Positions 5,578 through 13,242 of a DNA stretch of 21,319 bases are shown here, piece after piece. Every line of letters starts with the position of its first letter. Positions within the stretch are counted from its first letter, which is position 1. The DNA is from a virus: IMG/VR virus record IMGVR_UViG_3300044972_002084, positions 1-21,319 of that record. One strand, given 5' to 3'. The notes beneath the pieces are model-generated. The model was given only the letters and a program-made list of their open reading frames with translations, was not told the DNA's origin and ran no database searches. A program made the translations under genes and the position numbers.

Positions 5578-6517
5578 TACCGTAATTTTTTTAGTAGGCT
5601 TAGTAATTGCAGCATTTGTCGCATTTACAACAAGAGATGTAATGTATAGCGTAGAAAAAGATCGTTGGGGCGATGACAAAGAAACCCTGAATATGAGATG
5701 GTTGTTCAAACCGCTTGGCATCTTAGTAGGAGGTTTATTAATTTCAATATTTCAACCTTTTTCACTTGAAAGAGTAGATGCAGGCCATGTCGGTATCAAA
5801 GTTAACTTGACTGGTGATAATCGCGGAGTATCTAGTTATGAATACAAGACAGGTTGGGTGATGTATAATACCTGGACTGAACAGATGTTAGAGTTTCCAA
5901 CATTCCAGCAGCATATTGAATACAAGGATCAGCAAGTGATTACTAAAGGCGGGTTTGCATCAACAATTAAACCGTCATTTAACTATTCCCTAAAACCCGC
6001 TGCAATCGGTAACATGTTTGAGAATCTACGACTAGATATTAAACAGATCGAACAAGGCTGGCTGATGAATGCTATTGTATCTTCAGTAAATGATGTAGCC
6101 AATAAATGGGAAGTAGATGCCATCTTTAATAAACGTGAGGAATTTGAGGCAGCTATTGTAACTGAATGTAATAAAAGGTTATCTAAGTGGTTCACAGTAT
6201 CACAGCTAAGAACAAATATCATACCTCCAGCATCACTACAAAAAGCAATTGAGGGTAAAACAAAAGCAGTTCAAGAAGCTCAAGCCGCTCAACAAAGAAC
6301 ACTAGTTGCCGAGGCAGAAGCTAAAGAAAAGATTGCAATTGCAAAAGGCGACTCTGCAAAAGTTATTATTGATGCTCAAGCATTGGCACTGGCGATGAAA
6401 TTAAAACAAAAAGAGATCACACCTCTGTATGTAGAATACCTAAAAGCACAGAGTTGGAATGGGGTATTGCCAAGCACAGTAGCTGGTGGTTCTGGAACAT
6501 TCCTAAACATCAAATAA
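5570..6517 (+). CDS. SPFH / prohibitin (band 7) family membrane protein
   Basis: Likely a membrane-anchored scaffold that forms ring-like assemblies, as prohibitins, stomatins and HflK/C do. Two hydrophobic stretches (about residues 3-20 and 47-64) anchor it. An SPFH-type domain follows (about 66-220, starting LERVDAGHVGIKVNL, a typical family opening). A long Ala/Glu/Lys-rich coiled coil (about 225-270, EAQAAQQRTLVAEAEAKEKI) and a Gly-rich tail GGSGTFLNIK complete it. The length of 315 aa is normal. It overlaps the small membrane protein by 8 nt and ends 5 nt before the PRPP-synthetase-like gene. SPFH proteins are known in large phages but their role is unclear; membrane protection or protease control are guesses. 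Confidence 0.88.
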   Translation: MISTVIFLVGLVIAAFVAFTTRDVMYSVEKDRWGDDKETLNMRWLFKPLGILVGGLLISIFQPFSLERVDAGHVGIKVNLTGDNRGVSSYEYKTGWVMYNTWTEQMLEFPTFQQHIEYKDQQVITKGGFASTIKPSFNYSLKPAAIGNMFENLRLDIKQIEQGWLMNAIVSSVNDVANKWEVDAIFNKREEFEAAIVTECNKRLSKWFTVSQLRTNIIPPASLQKAIEGKTKAVQEAQAAQQRTLVAEAEAKEKIAIAKGDSAKVIIDAQALALAMKLKQKEITPLYVEYLKAQSWNGVLPSTVAGGSGTFLNIK

Positions 6518-6522
6518 CACAA

Positions 6523-7431
6523 ATGGAAAAGACATTAAATTTAGTAAACCCAAACGATGTATTGTCTTGTAAGTATAAAATTAGTAGATTTCCTGATGGA
6601 CAACAGTCCATCAGGATTCTTGAACATGAATACACAACGTATAATAGTCTAATGGAGCAGTCTACTTCGATCTTTATTAAATCAAGATTAAATACTTTTC
6701 AAGATTTAGAACTCATTATATGTGCAAATCAAGCATTAAAAGAGATTGGCGTAAAAAGCGTAAAACTATATATCCCATATTGTATCGGAGGAAGAAGCGA
6801 TAGAAAGTTTCAAGAAGGTGGAATTAACTACATTAAAACAGTAATTGCACCGATCCTTAATTCACAAAACTTTGATGGTGTTAGTATTATGGATCCGCAT
6901 TCAGATGTTTTAGAAGCGTGCATTAACAATTTTGTAAAATTAGATAATTTTTATTTAGGTTCAATGGCGTTAAAGGACATCTATGGGAATAAGTACAATC
7001 ACGAAGATATTTGTCTAGTCTCACCGGATGCTGGAGCATATAAAAAAGTTTTTGATTTTGCTTCTAAGTACGGCATTAAGAATATTATTACTGCCGCGAA
7101 AGTACGGGATATGGAAACTGGAGAGATTATTAGAACAGAAGTACCTAATCTTCATATTGCTGACCTTGACCACGAACTTAAATACGTTATCGTTGATGAT
7201 ATTTGTGATGGAGGAAGAACATTTATTGAGTTAGCAAAAGTTATTAGAAAGCTAAGACCTAACTCAGAAATTTATTTAGTAGTCACTCACGGAATATTCA
7301 GTGCAGGATTTGGGGAGTTAGGGGAATACTTTGACGGAATTTATACTACTAACTCAATTAAAAACATTTCAAATATGGGTACATCATCAACCCTTAAACC
7401 AATTAATTTTAAACAATTTAATATATTCTAA
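6523..7431 (+). CDS. prs: PRPP synthetase family enzyme (ribose-phosphate pyrophosphokinase, or ADP-ribose pyrophosphokinase)
   Basis: Transfers pyrophosphate from ATP to a ribose-5-phosphate-type substrate. Family marks are FPDGQ (23-27), MDPHSD (123-128, in place of the DLHA metal site), SPDAGAYKK (167-175), AAKVRD (191-196, with the Lys and Arg of the catalytic loop) and the PRPP-binding VDDICDGGRT (224-233). The start chosen is the ATG at 6523, 5 nt after the SPFH stop; an in-frame upstream start would run inside that gene. Length is 302 aa, close to the family's ~315. The next gene starts 1 nt after the stop and encodes a NAMPT-like enzyme. The pair either makes NMN (PRPP plus nicotinamide) or, as in the NARP1 pathway of phages, makes ADP-ribose pyrophosphate for direct NAD+ synthesis. 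Sequence alone does not separate the two here. Confidence 0.9.
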   Translation: MEKTLNLVNPNDVLSCKYKISRFPDGQQSIRILEHEYTTYNSLMEQSTSIFIKSRLNTFQDLELIICANQALKEIGVKSVKLYIPYCIGGRSDRKFQEGGINYIKTVIAPILNSQNFDGVSIMDPHSDVLEACINNFVKLDNFYLGSMALKDIYGNKYNHEDICLVSPDAGAYKKVFDFASKYGIKNIITAAKVRDMETGEIIRTEVPNLHIADLDHELKYVIVDDICDGGRTFIELAKVIRKLRPNSEIYLVVTHGIFSAGFGELGEYFDGIYTTNSIKNISNMGTSSTLKPINFKQFNIF

Positions 7432-7432
7432 T

Positions 7433-9064
7433 ATGAATCCATTATTATTAACCGATGGTTATAAAACATCACACAACAAACAATATCCAGAAGGAACAAC
7501 CTTAGTGTATTCTAATTTTACGCCACGCTCAAATAGGTACGCTCCAAAGGGTTGTAACGAAGTAGTCGTATTTGGAACACAAATGGTAATGATGCAAATA
7601 CACGAGACATTCCAAAAAGATTTCTTTGATAAACCGAAAGATGAGGTTTGTGGAGAAATGAAACGTGAGCTGTCAATGTATTTGGGTATAGACTATGATG
7701 TGTCACACTTTGAAGCATTATGGGACCTGCAATATTTACCGATCATAGTCAAATCATTACCTGAAGGAACAAAGGCACCAATCAAGGTTCCAGTAATGAC
7801 AATCTATAACACACATCCTGATTTCTATTGGATCACCAATTACTTGGAAACAATCCTTTCAAACCTATTGTGGAAACCAATGACCTCTGCAACTATCGCT
7901 CATCAGTATCGTAAGGTACTAACTGAATGGATGGAGAAAACTGACAAAACAAATCACCAATTTATTGATTGGCAAGGTCACGATTTCTCAATGCGAGGTA
8001 TGGATTCAGTTGAGGCAGTTATTAGTTCAGGATTAGGTCACTTAACATCATTCTTAGGGACCGATTCTCTACCTACAATTTATGGGGCACGTAAATATTA
8101 TGGAGCAGAAGGATTTGTTGCAGCATCTGTTCCTGCAACTGAGCACTCAGTAATGTGTGCTGGTGGTAAAGAAGATGAAGTAGCCACATTTCGAAGATTG
8201 TTAAATACTTATCCAACAGGAATCTTATCAGTAGTATCTGACACTTGGGACTTATGGAAAGTATGTACTGAGCATATCATTACTTTGAAAGAAGAGATTC
8301 TAGCTCGTGATGGTAAGTTAGTTATTCGTCCTGACTCAGGTGACCCAGTTGATATTCTTTGCGGAGCTTATAATACTATTAGCTCAGGTGATGAGCAAAA
8401 TTTAGATCATAACTATCCCAAGTATGGCGTAGAAAAAGATAGTCCAGAATACAAAGGTGTCATTGAACTTCTTTGGGACGTATTTGGTGGAACAGTTAAC
8501 GAACAAGGTTATAAAGTTCTTGATCCACATATTGGGGCAATCTATGGAGATTCTATTACAATTGATAGAGCTAACGAAATTTGTGCAAGACTAGAAGCAA
8601 AAGGGTTTGCATCAACAAACGTTGTATTAGGCATTGGCTCATTCACTTATCAGTACAATACTAGAGACACGTTTGGTTTTGCAATGAAAGCAACGTACGT
8701 TGAAGTTAAGCATTGGGATGTTGCAACAGAAAGACTTAATGAGTCCTTCGGTAAAAATGCAAATCCTGAATGGGTTGAAGGAAGAGAAATCTTCAAAGAT
8801 CCAATCACAGATGATGGTACTAAGAAGTCTGCAACCGGTTTATTAAGTGTCCATAATCATGACGGCAAATATGTTTTAATTGATCGTTGTACTTGGGAAG
8901 GTGAATCAGTTAGTTCGTTTCAACCAATTTATAAAAACGGAAAGTTCTTCAATGTGACAACGCTAAGTGAAATTAGAGAAAAGTTAGCACATTCTAACAA
9001 CAAAAAATTAGTTACTAAAGTTCTTGAAATGGCAAACTTGATTCACAAGAGTAAAAATAAATAA
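7433..9064 (+). CDS. nadV: Nicotinamide phosphoribosyltransferase family enzyme (NadV/NAMPT, or Namat-type)
   Basis: Joins nicotinamide to an activated ribose: PRPP to give NMN, or ADP-ribose pyrophosphate to give NAD+ in NARP1-type phage systems. Residues matching the NAMPT active site are visible: YKTSHNKQYP near the start, HDFSMRGM (183-190, with R188 at the human R196 position), GTDSL (D211), ATEHSV (H238, the phosphorylated-His position), VVSDTWDLW (268-275) and VIRPDSGDP (297-305, with R299 and D301). The start is the ATG at 7433, 1 nt after the preceding stop; a longer frame would lie inside that gene. Length is 543 aa, slightly longer than human NAMPT. It is the last gene of the operon and is followed by a tRNA-like gene and hairpins. 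Confidence 0.93.
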   Translation: MNPLLLTDGYKTSHNKQYPEGTTLVYSNFTPRSNRYAPKGCNEVVVFGTQMVMMQIHETFQKDFFDKPKDEVCGEMKRELSMYLGIDYDVSHFEALWDLQYLPIIVKSLPEGTKAPIKVPVMTIYNTHPDFYWITNYLETILSNLLWKPMTSATIAHQYRKVLTEWMEKTDKTNHQFIDWQGHDFSMRGMDSVEAVISSGLGHLTSFLGTDSLPTIYGARKYYGAEGFVAASVPATEHSVMCAGGKEDEVATFRRLLNTYPTGILSVVSDTWDLWKVCTEHIITLKEEILARDGKLVIRPDSGDPVDILCGAYNTISSGDEQNLDHNYPKYGVEKDSPEYKGVIELLWDVFGGTVNEQGYKVLDPHIGAIYGDSITIDRANEICARLEAKGFASTNVVLGIGSFTYQYNTRDTFGFAMKATYVEVKHWDVATERLNESFGKNANPEWVEGREIFKDPITDDGTKKSATGLLSVHNHDGKYVLIDRCTWEGESVSSFQPIYKNGKFFNVTTLSEIREKLAHSNNKKLVTKVLEMANLIHKSKNK

Positions 9065-9116
9065 TTTGGGGTAGGGCGACTAATATTACCTCAGTTTTCA
9101 AACAAAAAGCGCGGTT

Positions 9117-9201
9117 GGTCAGGTGGTGTAATTGGTAACACGTTCCTAATTTAATATGGTGAATACCAGGATTAGTACAGGTTCGAATCCTGTCCTGACA
9201 A
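9117..9201 (+). tRNA. Isolated tRNA-like gene with ~13-nt anticodon-loop insert
   Basis: Acceptor GGTCAGG pairs with CCTGACA at six of seven positions. The D-arm GTG-TAATTGGTAA-CAC resembles Bacteroidota tRNA-Gln, and the T-arm ACAGG-TTCGAAT-CCTGT is identical to those of the main array. The anticodon stem TTCCT (9143-9147) / AGGAT (9168-9172) has four good pairs and encloses 20 nt instead of 7, with an internal TGGT-GAAT-ACCA hairpin. A 4-nt variable loop follows. The anticodon is unresolved. Confidence 0.55.
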
Positions 9202-9211
9202 CAAAAATATG

Positions 9212-9284
9212 GCTCATCAAGTCGATGATTATGGATCACTTGATGAGCGATATGATCCATATATAGACAATATGTGATCCATAA
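9212..9284 (+). repeat. Overlapping inverted repeats forming alternative hairpins
   Basis: Three pairings compete. GCTCATCAAGT (9212-9222) pairs with ACTTGATGAGC (9238-9248). TATGGATCA (9230-9238) pairs with TGATCCATA (9253-9261). TTATGGATCAC (9229-9239) pairs with GTGATCCATAA (9274-9284). The segment around 9229-9248 can join only one partner at a time. This could be an RNA switch, an attenuator or a processing signal. Confidence 0.55.
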
Positions 9285-9305
9285 GTAACAATAACTCTAC
9301 TTGTC

Positions 9306-9366
9306 AATAAACCTGTTTCTGTATCAATAAACTAGTATTGTTTATTGATACAGAAACAGGTTTATT
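9306..9366. terminator. Perfect 27-bp hairpin, candidate transcription barrier or RNase III site
   Basis: The arms 9306-9332 and 9340-9366 are exact reverse complements around the 7-nt loop TAGTATT. It lies at the end of the nadV/tRNA unit and before the histidine kinase operon. There is no clear U-tract after either arm, so a classic intrinsic terminator is uncertain. TCAATAAAC occurs twice inside the left arm region. Confidence 0.5.
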
Positions 9367-9411
9367 ATGTAAGGCATAGATGATTTTTGGATACAGATAT
9401 CAATTCCAACG

Positions 9412-9427
9412 AGATAAATAATAAAAA
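9412..9427 (+). promoter_or_regulatory. AGATAAATAATAAAAA motif upstream of the two-component/lysis operon
   Basis: The same 16-mer occurs upstream of two minus-strand genes (16944-16959 and 18853-18868). It resembles the T4 late promoter core TATAAATA. It ends 12 nt before the TTG start of the histidine kinase, so any transcript would have a very short leader. A role as an A-rich translation-initiation element is the alternative. Confidence 0.5.
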
Positions 9428-9439
9428 TATCTTATTGGG

Positions 9440-11086
9440 TTGGCGCCTTTTCATAAACTTGCAGCAATTGCTGTAAAAAAACTATCAAATTTTAAAATTT
9501 CCGGTATTATCGCGCTTTTGATAATGTCGATATTCTTTACGTTAAAGACCTTCGTTACTCTTGATATACTTGAATATTCACGAACGATAGGATTTATTGA
9601 ATACGTGTGTTTTATTTCTCTATGTATACCTGGATACTTTATAGTAAAACAGTTTTTAGACACTAGAAAAGAAATAAATCAATATGCACTTGACGAATTT
9701 AAAACTTTTGTGAACACCGCCGCTCTTGTTTCAATGGCTGATGCTAAAGGCAAGATCACCTACGTAAATGATAAATTCACAAAGGTTTCTGGATGGAGCC
9801 TGGAAGAAGTTCTAGGTCAGGACCACTCAATCGTAAACTCAGACACTCAGCCAGAAGGATATTGGGGAAAAATGTATGCTGATGTCCTAGCTGGAAAAAT
9901 ATGGAATGATGTTGTAACAAATAAAGCAAAGGACGGCTCAGTATATTATGTAGATACTTATATTAAAGCACAGTTCGACCTTTCTGGTAAACTTGAAGGA
10001 TTTATGTCAATTCGTCAAGACGTTACTGATTTGAAAAGAACTGAAAATGAAATATCTAATCGAATGAATGCGATTAACCGGTCAAATGCGGTTATTGAAT
10101 TTGATCTAGATGGAAACATAAAATTTGCGAATAGCCTATTCCTAAAAACGTTGGGTTATTCTTCACATGATGAACTTGTTGGAAAACACCATAACATATT
10201 TGTGGAAGATGAATTAAAGGATACTCGAGAGTATTTAGACCTTTGGGAGAATTTAAAATCCGGTAAATTCTTTACAGGTGAAGTTACTCGAAAGAAAAAA
10301 GACGGATCGGTCGTCTATCTTCAAACAACGTATAATCCAATCATAGGTGAAGATGGGCAACCTTATCGAATAATGAAAATTGCAACTGATATTACTAAGA
10401 GTTATAATCAGCAGGCTGAGATTGAAAAAAAGAATACATATCTTGAACATGCTGCAAAAATCTTACGTCATGACATGCACAGCGGAATCAATACATATAT
10501 TCCTAGAGGATTAAGTTCATTAGAGAGAAGATTAAGCGAGGATCAGGTAAAAGATCTTAAGATTGAATCACCGTTAAAAATGATTAAGGAAGGACTACGA
10601 CACACGCAAAAAGTATATAAAGGGGTTTATGAATTTACTAATCTAGTAAAAAAGGACGTGATTTTAAATAGGGTTGAGTGCAACATTAAAGACATTCTCG
10701 GAGACTATCTTTCCTCGACTGCATATCAATCGCAAGTAATAATTTCAGACTTGGGTCAGTCTAATATAAATGAAGCTCTCTTCTGCACTGCACTGGATAA
10801 CCTAATCAGGAACGGGTTAAAATATAACGATAGCCTCACTAAGTGGGTAAAGATCTCAAGAGAAGAAGATTCAATCATAGTAGAAGATAACGGTAGAGGC
10901 ATGAGCTACGAAGATTTTAAATTATTATCAAAACCTTATACTCGAAGGGAGGGACAGAAAGAAAGTGGGACCGGTTTAGGTTTAAATATATGCGTAGCAA
11001 TATTGGATGAGCACAACTTTTCAATTACATGCAGTAAGTTAGATGATGGGGGAACACGACTAAAAATAAATATTAAAAATGATTGA
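9440..11086 (+). CDS. Membrane-bound PAS-PAS sensor histidine kinase
   Basis: A complete sensor kinase. Two membrane spans (about residues 20-42 and 50-72) are followed by a first PAS domain (about 85-200). This resembles the FAD-binding PAS of Aer, ending GFMSIRQDVTDLK. A second PAS (about 210-320) has the HHNIF and YNPIIGEDGQPYRIMKIATDIT signatures. The H-box is LRHDMHSG with H344, the N-box is DNLIRNGLKYN (453-463), G1 is EDNGRGM (482-488) and G2 is GTGLGL (510-515), so ATP binding and autophosphorylation look intact. The only plausible start is TTG at 9440 (or ATT at 9434), because a stop lies just upstream. The response regulator gene overlaps its end by 8 nt. Sensor kinases are rare in phages. 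Redox or energy sensing is inferred only from the Aer-like PAS. Confidence 0.92.
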   Translation: MAPFHKLAAIAVKKLSNFKISGIIALLIMSIFFTLKTFVTLDILEYSRTIGFIEYVCFISLCIPGYFIVKQFLDTRKEINQYALDEFKTFVNTAALVSMADAKGKITYVNDKFTKVSGWSLEEVLGQDHSIVNSDTQPEGYWGKMYADVLAGKIWNDVVTNKAKDGSVYYVDTYIKAQFDLSGKLEGFMSIRQDVTDLKRTENEISNRMNAINRSNAVIEFDLDGNIKFANSLFLKTLGYSSHDELVGKHHNIFVEDELKDTREYLDLWENLKSGKFFTGEVTRKKKDGSVVYLQTTYNPIIGEDGQPYRIMKIATDITKSYNQQAEIEKKNTYLEHAAKILRHDMHSGINTYIPRGLSSLERRLSEDQVKDLKIESPLKMIKEGLRHTQKVYKGVYEFTNLVKKDVILNRVECNIKDILGDYLSSTAYQSQVIISDLGQSNINEALFCTALDNLIRNGLKYNDSLTKWVKISREEDSIIVEDNGRGMSYEDFKLLSKPYTRREGQKESGTGLGLNICVAILDEHNFSITCSKLDDGGTRLKINIKND

Positions 11087-11510
11087 TTCAATTTTATTAG
11101 TAGATGATGAAAGTTTATTCCACTTAGTGTTTGAGGATGCGTGTAGTTTGCTTGATATTTCGTTATCTTTACAGAGCATCGACAGTTCAGATGAGGCTGC
11201 TCGAATGTTTGAAGAGTGGCAAAAAAATCCAGCAGGTCGACCTGACTGTGTATTTGTTGACTTAAACATCGTCGGCTCATCGTTTGACGGAATAGAATTA
11301 ACGCGTAAGATTAATTTTGAATATGGAAATCATGTAGTTATTGGGATCATTTCATCATCTAATGAGCCAGAAGAACAGGCAAAAGCTCTTCAGGCAGGCG
11401 CACAATTTTGGATTATTAAATCGGATGAGATCGAGCCTAGACTCGAAGAATTTAGAAACGATTATGAATCATATCGAAATAGAACTGCCTCATTTAAAAT
11501 ATACAAATAA
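11079..11510 (+). CDS. Single-domain response regulator (CheY-like receiver)
   Basis: A stand-alone receiver domain of 143 aa with the full phosphorylation site: acidic pair D9-D10 in LLVDDE, phospho-acceptor D61 in VFVDLNI, Ser in GIISSSN (92-93) and K114 in WIIKSD. There is no DNA-binding or enzymatic output domain, so it should act by protein contact, as CheY does. It overlaps the kinase gene by 8 nt and its TAA shares a base with the ATG of the next gene (TAATG), so the three are translationally coupled. The kinase is the obvious phosphodonor. The target is unknown; the next product, a coiled-coil membrane protein, or the holin candidate are the natural guesses. Confidence 0.92.
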   Translation: MIDSILLVDDESLFHLVFEDACSLLDISLSLQSIDSSDEAARMFEEWQKNPAGRPDCVFVDLNIVGSSFDGIELTRKINFEYGNHVVIGIISSSNEPEEQAKALQAGAQFWIIKSDEIEPRLEEFRNDYESYRNRTASFKIYK

Positions 11511-12163
11511 TGAAATTTTGTAGAGAAGACATTGATTCGATAATTGCTCTAAAAAAGAAAAACATTTATTTAGAAGGAAATATTATCAAGCTCATTGAGT
11601 CGGACGATGAAGACTTTACTCAATATTTAGCTGAGGCTCTTTCCAAAGATCGAGAGAATCGTAAACGTCGACTTACCATTACAAAGCAGATACAGGGTCA
11701 AAATTATGAATTAATTGAGCAGAAGAACGAGAATGAGCGATTAATGGAGGAATTAAGGGAGACTCTATCTGAAATGGAGGAATCTAAATCTCAGATAGAG
11801 TGTCAGAACTCTGAGCTTATCCAATGGAAAGAAAAGAACGAGATAATTGGAGAAGAATTAAAGATTGCATTACAGGATGCTGAGCAGGCAAAGGATATTG
11901 CGGAGACTGATTTAGACATGTTACAGAAGAGAACTCAATTTGAATTGATTGGCACGATCGTTAAAGTTGCTCTATACGTTATTATAGGAGTAGGCGTGAC
12001 CACGACTATCCTATATACAGTTGCACTCTTTGCTGGAAAGGATACCCAAATCATAGGCTCTACTTGGAGTAACATGTTCGGTATACTATTAACTAACGCA
12101 TTCTCAATAATTGGTACTATCATGGGTGTTAAATACGCCAGTGAGAAACCAAAAAAAGAATAA
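11510..12163 (+). CDS. Coiled-coil protein with two C-terminal membrane spans
   Basis: The N-terminal ~60 residues are charged. A long coiled coil (about 60-140) contains a 30-residue duplication, residues 64-93 (QNYELIEQKNENERLMEEL...) and 99-128 (QNSELIQWKEKNEIIGEEL...). Two hydrophobic spans follow (about 147-174 and 186-207), then a basic end (KPKKE). Coiled coils of this QN-x-EL / KNE type resemble linker helices in bacterial signalling proteins. It is coupled to the response regulator by TAATG and lies just before the holin candidate. It may be the membrane effector of the two-component system or a lysis regulator. No family is recognised. Confidence 0.8.
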   Translation: MKFCREDIDSIIALKKKNIYLEGNIIKLIESDDEDFTQYLAEALSKDRENRKRRLTITKQIQGQNYELIEQKNENERLMEELRETLSEMEESKSQIECQNSELIQWKEKNEIIGEELKIALQDAEQAKDIAETDLDMLQKRTQFELIGTIVKVALYVIIGVGVTTTILYTVALFAGKDTQIIGSTWSNMFGILLTNAFSIIGTIMGVKYASEKPKKE

Positions 12164-12179
12164 AAAAAATAAATTAAAA

Positions 12180-12488
12180 ATGGCTGAGAAAAAACAAACA
12201 AAAGGAAATCTATTTTTCGGATGGGAAAATATTAAGTGGCTCGTTAGAGAGATCGGAGAAATGTATTCATCTAGAAAATCATATTTCTCTAAAAAGAGAA
12301 TTGAATCAGGTATGGCGTTTATAATTGCTCAATGGGGAATGGTATTTTTTCTATTAGAGAAACACGCAGACATGACCCAATCTGACCTTGCACTATGGGC
12401 AGGTATTGAGTTTGCAGTTTCAGGATATATTATTAACCAGATCCAAAAGGAAAAGAAAGGGTCTTCGGATGAGTCTGAAAATATATAA
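12180..12488 (+). CDS. Two-span membrane protein, holin candidate
   Basis: The start chosen is the ATG at 12180 after an A-rich leader; a longer frame (from 12111) would overlap the upstream gene. The 102-aa protein has a basic N-terminal part with aromatics (NLFFGWENIKWLVREIGEMY), two hydrophobic spans (about 43-60 and 69-88) and a charged tail rich in Lys, Ser, Asp and Glu. Its size, topology and position 20 nt before an endolysin gene fit a holin, which would open the inner membrane to release the endolysin. No specific holin family is recognised, so the assignment rests on context. Confidence 0.6.
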   Translation: MAEKKQTKGNLFFGWENIKWLVREIGEMYSSRKSYFSKKRIESGMAFIIAQWGMVFFLLEKHADMTQSDLALWAGIEFAVSGYIINQIQKEKKGSSDESENI

Positions 12489-12508
12489 TAAAAATAATAC
12501 AATAACTT

Positions 12509-13237
12509 ATGTTACTAAAGAAAGGATCCTCTGGGGATGACGTAAAAAAACTTCAAGCTAAACTTGGAATCACCGCAGATGGATCATTTGGTCCAGGCAC
12601 GGAAGCTAAAGTAAAAGAGTGGCAAACTGCAAATAGTTTAACTGCAGACGGCATAGTAGGCGACACTACTTGGGGAAAGCTATTTGGTATAACTGACCAA
12701 ATTACAGATGCAGTTACGCAAGTTGCAGGATTATCCCTTGACAAGTTAGCCGGAAAAGTTCCATCCGGAGTATTGGAAGAGTTATCAAGAATAGCTACTC
12801 AGTTTGGAATCACCAGTAACTTGAGACTTGCTCATTTTCTTTCACAGTGCGCTCACGAATCAGGTGCATGGAAATATAAATTAGAGATTGCATCAGGACA
12901 AGCTTATGAGGGTAGAAAGGATTTAGGTAATACTCAAAAAGGTGACGGTGTTCGATTTAAAGGTCGAGGATATATCCAGTTGACTGGAAGAGCCAATTAT
13001 GGTGTGTTTTCCCAGTTTATCGGAGAAGATTGCGTTGCTCAACCTGATCTAGTTGCGACCAAATATCCTCTAGCATCTGCGGCTTTCTTCTTTAATCGTA
13101 ATAAGTTATGGACTATTTGTGATCAAGGAGCAACTGATGAAGTAGTGACGAAAGTCTCTAAACGAGTTAACGGTGGAACCAATGGCTTAGCCGATCGTCT
13201 TGCTAAGTTCAAGACTTATTATGGACTACTTAAATAA
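12509..13237 (+). CDS. Endolysin: peptidoglycan-binding domain plus GH19 muramidase/chitinase-like domain
   Basis: Degrades host peptidoglycan at the end of infection. The N-terminal ~60 residues are a PG_binding_1 domain (LLKKGSSGDDVKKLQAKLG, then DGSFGPGTEAKVKEWQ and DGIVGDTTWGKL). The C-terminal ~150 residues are GH19-like, with the catalytic Glu in AHESGAW (E117) and the family segment GRGYIQLTGRANY (152-164). A second acidic residue is expected nearby. There is no signal peptide, so release needs a holin, consistent with the upstream gene. A strong hairpin follows the stop. Confidence 0.94.
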   Translation: MLLKKGSSGDDVKKLQAKLGITADGSFGPGTEAKVKEWQTANSLTADGIVGDTTWGKLFGITDQITDAVTQVAGLSLDKLAGKVPSGVLEELSRIATQFGITSNLRLAHFLSQCAHESGAWKYKLEIASGQAYEGRKDLGNTQKGDGVRFKGRGYIQLTGRANYGVFSQFIGEDCVAQPDLVATKYPLASAAFFFNRNKLWTICDQGATDEVVTKVSKRVNGGTNGLADRLAKFKTYYGLLK

Positions 13238-13242
13238 ATAAC

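Larger units (their letters stand above)
9065..9439. other. Gene-free region between nadV and the histidine kinase
   Basis: This 375-nt region holds, in order, an isolated tRNA-like gene (9117-9201), a cluster of overlapping inverted repeats (9212-9284), a perfect 27-bp hairpin (9306-9366) and the promoter-like motif AGATAAATAATAAAAA (9412-9427). I see no supported protein gene in it. Confidence 0.7.

Noticed and set aside
6454-6522. Upstream extension of the PRPP-synthetase-like gene
   Set aside because: It would overlap the SPFH gene by 64 nt and adds residues (WGIAKHSSWWFWNIPKHQ) unlike the family; the ATG at 6523 fits family length.
7331-7432. Upstream extension of the NAMPT-like gene
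   Set aside because: It lies inside the preceding gene and lacks family similarity; the ATG at 7433 begins at the conserved N-terminus.
12111-12179. Upstream extension of the holin candidate
   Set aside because: It overlaps the upstream coding sequence; the ATG at 12180 with an A-rich leader is the better start.
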